Shown here piece by piece: positions 58,341 through 64,000 of a stretch of DNA of 64,000 nt. The notes beneath the pieces were generated by a model that saw only the letters and a list, made by a program, of their open reading frames with translations, was not told the origin of the DNA and made no database searches. The DNA is from Gavia stellata (lineage: Eukaryota > Chordata > Aves > Gaviiformes > Gaviidae). The stretch's first letter is position 1; each line of letters opens with the position of its first letter. Location: assembly GCF_030936135.1 (NCBI RefSeq), contig NC_082612.1, positions 20,159,475-20,223,474 of the forward strand. Direction: 5' to 3'. A program made the translations under genes and the position numbers.

Positions 58341-61300
58341 GTGAGCGGCGCGGGCGCCCCGCGGCTTTTGTCTCCTTAACGGCGTCCTGCCGGGGCGGGC
58401 GGCGGGGCCCGGCGCCCCTTGGCTCGGCCTGGCCCGGCGCGGCCCCGCTTGCTGCCCTGTTTGTTTACTTGGCGCCGCGGCGACGTCACGTACCGGGCCG
58501 GGCCGGCGGGGGCGGGTCGCCGGCGGGGCTCGGGCGGGCGGTGCCGCTCGGGCACCTCCGCCTTCCTGTTTGCCGGGAGCCGCGGGGCGTGAGGAGAGGG
58601 GGAGAGAGCCCCGCGGCGCGACGGTGACCGGGGGGAGAGGGCCCGCGCTGCGGCAACGGCGGCGAGGGACGGGCCGCTGCTCGCCCCGGAGCGGAGCGGC
58701 TCGGGCGGTAGCTGGTGGCTCGTCTGGAGGTTGCAAACCTGAAGGCGAGCCGGGGGCCCGGTCTGCTCTTGGAAAGCGCAGCCGGGTGGGCAGCTGGTTT
58801 GCTCTTCGGTATTGGAGGGAGCCGGGGGCGATACCGTGCTGTGGGTCGGTTTCGAAGTTAGCGGGAGCAGCGCTGTCAGGGAGTTCCAAATGTTGCTGGG
58901 GGAAAGTGTCATGTCCCTGTCACCCCAAATCCCACAGCAGTTGGCGGTGACAGGTCCCGAGGTGTACATCTGGTGTGATGTGTGCCAAACCACAAACTCC
59001 TTTTTTTCTTTTCTTTGAGGCTGTCTTTTCTAAAAGTTAACGTGCGGTACGTGTGTTAAGGACTGTAACGCAGTGTAGCTGAATGCTCAGGTTGCAGTCG
59101 CTTAGTATTGCGCTATGTGGCAAAGATAAACGGTGTATCAGTGAGAAGCATGAGACACCTTGACTTCTTCCCACCCTAAACCATTTTGCTTCCTCTCATG
59201 AAACTTGCTGCGGGGAAGATTGCTTTATGTGACAGCTTAAGAACAAAGACGGCTTTTAATCTTCTAAGGGGCTCTGCCTGATGCTTGGCATGGCACGGTG
59301 TCGCTTTCATATAGCAGGTGAAATTCACGTCTAATCAATCCAGTTACAGGACAGGCTGCTGCTGTATGCTGTCCCGTGTCAGGCTGATGAGAAACTGCAG
59401 GTCTGGTTTTGATCAAGGCAGAAAAAAAGCTGGATAAAGGAACACTAGCTACTGCGTCCTGTAGAGACTTGCTGCAAAACCTTCCCGAGTGTCTTCCTCC
59501 CTCTGTAATAACCTGGGATGTTACTGAAAGCAGAGAGAGAGAGAGAGAGAGAACAGGAACCCTTTTTGAGTGTTTTGCTAGGGTTAGTGAAAACTTAGAA
59601 TGCTTCTGTTACTTCTCACCTGTTCTTAATGGCTTTAAGTACCTTTGCAGTTTGCCTATTTGTTTTACTTTTTGCCCTTGAATACGCACCTATTAAAGGG
59701 TTTTCATGCAGAAACCCGTCTTCTTTTGAGTCAACACCGCCTGGAAAAAGCTGTCACTGAACCGTGCAGCGACACTGGGCACAGTGGTTACGTGTAGCAT
59801 ACGTCGACTGGTAGTTTAGTTCAATTGTTTTGTTGACCTGTCAGTTCTTATGGGTAATGCTGTCCAGGAAACCAAGTGTTTTGACAGCTCTCTTCGTAAT
59901 AGAGGGAAAACAGCACATTTTTGGTAGCCACTGGATGCGGGTACATCGGTGTTTCCTTTGCATTAGGAATTAGAGACAGTGTCTTCAGGAAACAACAGTG
60001 CATGCGTTCTCGTACACTCAGTGAGAACTCCTCGGTGAGAACTGTAGACTTGAGAAATCCACATGTTGGCAACTGCCAGGCAACTTCCTGACTAGCCTGT
60101 TGGAGGAAGGCCAGAGTCGCTCGTCGTGGTGATGTCTGCGCTCTGTTTAGCTAAGTCTGACATTTGAAAGCTTTCCTGGTATGCTTCTGGTAACTTATTT
60201 TGGAGAACTGTATGTGCTGATGTGACTTACACCAGCCAAACTGTGGTTTGGGAAATGTACATCTTTTACAAGCTTTTGACAGCACTGTGACATTGCACCT
60301 AAATTGATTGTTGTGCTCACGTTTGTGTTGTAGCCTTGATCTGAGCTGGGTTTTGCAGTGGAGCAGTAGTTTGTCAACTTCTCTAGTGGCAAGCTGAAGC
60401 AGTCGTGTTTTGCTGCTCTGTAACTGGACTCACAGATGCAGTTATTGCATGGTGGGAAGAAAATCCTTCACAGGGCTGTCAGTTGCAAACTCGTGTTCAT
60501 CATCTGTTATGTGCTTAGTGGTATAAAGCAGGGTTCTGTGTGTTAATGTTGATTGTTAGTAATTATAAAACAGGCTTTGTATGTTAATGGTTTGTGGATA
60601 ACTGTAAAACAGGTGTTTCGTATGTCAGGTAGTAAGTGTACTTTTGGTAGTAAATGCTAGAGTATCACTGTCCCCCATGTGTCAGAAATATGATGCTGCA
60701 TCCTCTCTCTGTGTTCTGTTTTGCTGCTTAAAAAAAGGCACATAACAAGCAAAAAAGAACTTTAGTGATGGATGAGCCCAAGGACACAAAGCATCCTTTG
60801 AATTACTCTCCGTACTGGTATGAGGCTGCTGGTTACCGGTGTGGACCATTTTTTTCATACTGGTCCCGAAGACAATAAGATGTCACACTAGAAAGGGCTT
60901 TTGGTGCTTTATTGAAGAGAGATCTGGAAGTAATGGGAAAAGTCGATAAAGGGATGGGGAATCGGTGCTCCTGTTCATAGACTTCAAGACTTTTTATAGA
61001 ACATCTGAAGCTCCTGAACCGCCTCATCTGTATGGAGGTTGGATATGTTTGTTAGAAGCTGAATGCTCTTGTTAATTCTGTAAGAGCACAGCTAATTCAA
61101 CAGAGTTAGTTCACATGAGCACCTTTTGATTTGAGAGAGTTTGACTTGTGGACGTACAACGCGATTGTACACAATTGGCAGAAATATTTTGATGTGTGTG
61201 GAAAGTTGGAGGACTTGGAAACGTGCTACAGTGTTTTTTCAGGTTTCTGATAACTGTGTGTGATTGTGGAATAAGTTGGTACAGTGAAAATGGCGAAAGC

Positions 61301-63424
61301 TTTGTAGAAAGCGTTTTTATAGATCATAATGGATCATACTTTTTGTTTTGAGGCCGCTGTAAAATCTTCTTTAACAGTATTAAGGAGATCATCTCAGATC
61401 AGATCCTCTTTTGAATTGGTGCATAAGCCCTGTGCCTAGTAACTAGGAATGTTTCATTTGTGTGCATATCGGCTTGATTTTTAGTTGATGCAAATCATGA
61501 AGTGTTTCCTCTCGAGACACAGCGGTTCTTGATTTTTTTTTTTTTTGGTGGCTTATTAATGTGATGGGATGGTCATGATTTGATTCCAAGCTTCCAGCGT
61601 GCTCTTGGAAATACAAGTCATGATCAGAGTTAATCTGCTGTACACGTTTGCCCAGCAGCACTGGTCCTGTAGGTAGTATATTGGGAAGATGTTCTCGTGA
61701 TTGCATTGGATTATGCCAGGTGTTTATGTCATATTTTTGGGAGGAAAGATAAGTTTTGACCATCCAATACTTGGCTTTTTTACTGCTTTCTGGGGAAGGG
61801 GACTTGACTAAACTTTCTTTATTTGTTTTAGTTTACTAATATTGGCATGTGTCCAGTCCAGACTAGTACATAAACGCTTCTGTTTAACTGCGCTGCCTTA
61901 TAAATCTATTCTGCCTGTGTTTGTTTCATAAGCAGTTGTGTGGAGGCTCTGCAGATAACTAAATGGAATTAAATTAAGCCTGTGGTGGGTCAGTAGCGGT
62001 GGGGATGCGAGGAAGCAGTAAATGACCCTTTGTCACTCATTTTATTTTCTTGGGATAGCAGAGTTAGCAACTGCAGCAGAAGATGGTACAAAACTTTTGT
62101 GTACATGTAAGTCTTTATCTAATCTGGCCAGGATCATTTAAGCAAGTTCTCAAAAAGTGCAGGCCTGTATGTGTAGTGTCACTGATAAAATTCTGCTATT
62201 CCTTACGTTAGGTAACTGAGCTCATAAAGCTTGACAGTACAGGATTTTGGGTAAGAGACATTAACAGATTAACCATCTTGTCTTAACAGGAAAATGTTTA
62301 TCGGCGGCCTTAGCTGGGACACTACGAAGAAGGATCTGAAGGACTATTTCTCTAAATTTGGTGAAGTCGTAGACTGCACTCTGAAGTTAGATCCCATCAC
62401 TGGCCGGTCGAGAGGCTTCGGCTTTGTACTCTTCAAAGAATCGGAGAGCGTAGATAAGGTAGTATTAACGTAATGAAACAACATGCTCAATTTTAGGTAG
62501 CAAAGATACAACACTCAGATGATTGTATGCATAGTTGTTTGTACGTGATCTGTTAAAGATTTATTCTGGGATACAATATATTGTAAGATGCTTATTGAAA
62601 TGTTTTTTTCCTAAACCGCCTTACTTGTGATGCAGTGGCCAGGACCAGCAGTGATTCCCAAGTATGGCTTTGGGTACTTACGGGGGAGTGTACTGCAAGC
62701 CACTGGACTTGAGCACTTTAAAAATACCGTATGTAAATGTCTGCTGCCTACTACTGTGAAAGCAGTAATTTACAAACAACTTTGCATTCCAGAGCTGCAA
62801 CGTGAACCCCTAGAGTAGAGCCAGTGGCTTTGGTAGATTTGGGCTTTATCCAAGCAAAAATTGGCTGTTAACCTTTCTAAACTGCTGTTGACACAGCACA
62901 CTGAAAAGTTTTCACCTTCATTGACCTTTGGTGATATCTAAAGTACAGATTCTTTACTTTGTGAGGTTTGAGGATGGGGTTGTACAGTACTTCCTGAGAA
63001 ATGTTATGCTCTTACTTCCCACTGATAGGTGGCTCCAGGTGACTCTTGAAAGGCTTTGTCAGAACTGTCTGTGTCCAGGGATAGTGATCAAAATCATGGA
63101 ACTGTTCGGTTTTGCACAACAAATTATTGCTGTAATCAAAGTATTGAAATTGAGGTGATAGCTTTAACAAAATCTGAGTGTAAAATAACTGGGCCTTGCT
63201 CAAAACATCAGTAAAATATTTAGCTTGAACTGCAAGTAAGATCGTGTTTTAATTTTCCACAGGTCATGGACCAGAAGGAACACAAGCTGAATGGAAAGGT
63301 CATTGATCCAAAAAGAGCTAAAGCCATGAAAACAAAAGAACCCGTTAAAAAGATTTTTGTTGGGGGCTTATCTCCAGACACGCCTGAGGAGAAAATAAGG
63401 GAATATTTTGGAGGTTTTGGTGAG
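58150..63424 (+). CDS. HNRNPD: hnRNP D (AUF1), N-terminal three exons; gene continues beyond window
   Basis: Join 58150-58340, 62290-62458, 63263-63424: 174 codons. HNRNPD binds AU-rich elements in 3' UTRs and controls mRNA decay; it also acts in splicing and at telomeric DNA. Exon 1 encodes [10 protein letters not shown] and an Ala/Gly/Glu-rich low-complexity leader, then [17 protein letters not shown] as in mammals. Exon 62290 encodes RRM1 ([14 protein letters not shown]), and exon 63263 the RRM1 end and RRM2 start ([20 protein letters not shown]). Exon sizes 169 and 162 nt equal those of HNRNPDL. The leader differs in detail from the mammalian one, which is usual for this stretch. The rest of RRM2 and the RGG/Tyr tail lie to the right of the window. 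Confidence 0.96.
59532..59552. repeat. (AG)n microsatellite
   Basis: About ten AG dinucleotides without interruption, in HNRNPD intron 1. Confidence 0.9.
60517..60632. repeat. Degenerate tandem triplication, about 38 bp unit
   Basis: Three diverged copies share the order TATAAARCAGG, then TTYTGTRTGTTAATG-like words (near 60521, 60563 and 60602). It lies in HNRNPD intron 1. Confidence 0.5.
62059..62106 (+). other. HNRNPD: Candidate 48-nt in-frame cassette exon of HNRNPD
   Basis: It is flanked by a T-rich acceptor (TTTTATTTTCTTGGGATAG) and a strong donor (GTAAGTC). Length is a multiple of three. Spliced between exon 1 and the RRM1 exon, it stays open and adds [16 protein letters not shown]. 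It sits where mammals have the alternative exon that distinguishes AUF1 isoforms. Sequence similarity to that exon is weak, so it may be a chance open segment. Confidence 0.3.
62290..62458 (+). CDS. HNRNPD: HNRNPD exon with RRM1
   Basis: Acceptor CTTAACAG, donor GTAGTA. Encodes [20 protein letters not shown] through [10 protein letters not shown]. Confidence 0.96.
63263..63424 (+). CDS. HNRNPD: HNRNPD exon, RRM1 end and RRM2 start
   Basis: Acceptor TTTTCCACAG, donor GTACGT. Encodes [20 protein letters not shown] and the RRM2 RNP2 motif IFVGGL. Confidence 0.96.
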
Positions 63425-64000
63425 GTACGTGGTGAAATATAAACTGCTTATACTTGCAGAACTTGTTGTGTCTTCACAAATTTAGTAATAAAAAGCAGCC
63501 CCCAAATGCAACTTGCACGGATGCTACTGTCAGCTTAATGGCCAATGCAGTTCCACGTGTCTTAGTAGTCAGAATTTTAATGATAAGGGTATTAATTACA
63601 GGCTTTGAGTTGCATCAGCTGGGTTAATGGAAGGAGAAGCTGGGCTAAGTCAGAGACTCCAGAACTGATCCATGGGATGTGTGACAGCCTTGCCTGGGAC
63701 AGGCACAGGAAGGCAATGCTTTTGAGCATGCTGCTTTGGTCACTCGGGTGAGATGCTCTTCAGCCACCCCAGCTGGTCTGCTGTGGCACAGATTCAGACA
63801 GTTTGCCTAAATTCTGTGCAACTGTGTAGTCTCTGTCTCTCTCTGTCCCCAGTTTTTTGGTGGTGCGCATGAACAAAATATAACTGCAGTCCTTAAAAGC
63901 TGGCCTTGTATGGGCTTGGTACGGCTGCTGCCTCCCTGGTAGTTCTCGGACGTTGCCAGCATCAGGTCGTGACAACTCTGTTGTCAGCAAGTTCTGTTGT
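63425..64000 (+). other. HNRNPD: HNRNPD intron, continuing past window
   Basis: Intron sequence after the donor GTACGT. I see no further exon before the window ends. Confidence 0.75.

Larger units (their letters stand above)
58341..62289 (+). other. HNRNPD: HNRNPD intron 1
   Basis: About 3.95 kb. The first 400 bp belong to the CpG island. It holds an (AG)n run at 59532-59552 and a degenerate triplicated segment at 60517-60632. The mammalian alternative 57-nt exon 2 was not recognised by its known residues; a different candidate is at 62059-62106. Confidence 0.65.

Noticed and set aside
57685-58344. 219-codon open frame starting upstream of HNRNPD ATG
   Set aside because: It is in frame with exon 1, but the upstream part is GC-rich promoter/5' UTR with no similarity to the HNRNPD leader; the conserved start is at 58150.

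Overview
The window is vertebrate nuclear DNA, almost certainly avian. It carries short conserved coding exons with GT-AG introns, CpG-rich promoters, AATAAA poly(A) signals and three truncated CR1 LINE copies of the kind that dominate bird and reptile genomes. I cannot name the species. Five protein-coding genes are supported, in the order SCD5(+, 3' end only) - TMEM150C(+) - ENOPH1(-) - HNRNPDL(+) - HNRNPD(+, 5' part only). This is the gene order of human 4q21.22, read in the opposite direction.

Layout: 1-5.4 kb holds the last two coding exons and the 3' UTR of SCD5, a stearoyl-CoA desaturase. About 5.4-13.9 kb is intergenic, with one CR1 fragment, a 17-bp minisatellite and a cluster of GATA motifs. 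A CpG island at about 13.9-15.0 kb is the likely TMEM150C promoter. A noncoding first intron of about 10 kb follows, then seven coding exons (25,456-37,598, 249 aa) and a 2.2-kb 3' UTR. ENOPH1 is read leftward from 51,026 to 41,617 in six exons (261 aa). Its 3' end faces that of TMEM150C, and the opposing poly(A) signals nearly touch at about 39.76-39.79 kb. ENOPH1 and HNRNPDL are divergent, with start codons 645 bp apart across a shared GC-rich promoter. HNRNPDL has seven coding exons (301 aa, the short isoform) and a 3' UTR that looks alternatively spliced. Its paralogue HNRNPD follows in the same direction; exons through the start of RRM2 lie in the window.

How the genes relate: HNRNPDL and HNRNPD are tandem duplicates with identical RRM exon sizes (169 and 162 nt). 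Both encode AU-rich RNA-binding proteins known in mammals to cross-regulate each other by 3' UTR splicing. The other three are unrelated neighbours: lipid desaturation, a mechanosensitivity-associated membrane protein and methionine salvage. All reading frames were checked by exon phase; TMEM150C, ENOPH1 and HNRNPDL each close to the length known for the mammalian protein.

I found no undescribed multi-gene system. The points most worth checking are a perfect 9-copy 23-bp GC minisatellite in HNRNPDL intron 1, a TATA plus 5'-TOP-like HNRNPDL core promoter, a candidate 3' UTR cassette exon in HNRNPDL, a candidate 48-nt in-frame cassette exon in HNRNPD, the nearly abutting TMEM150C/ENOPH1 poly(A) signals, and G-quadruplex-type G-runs in two 3' UTRs.
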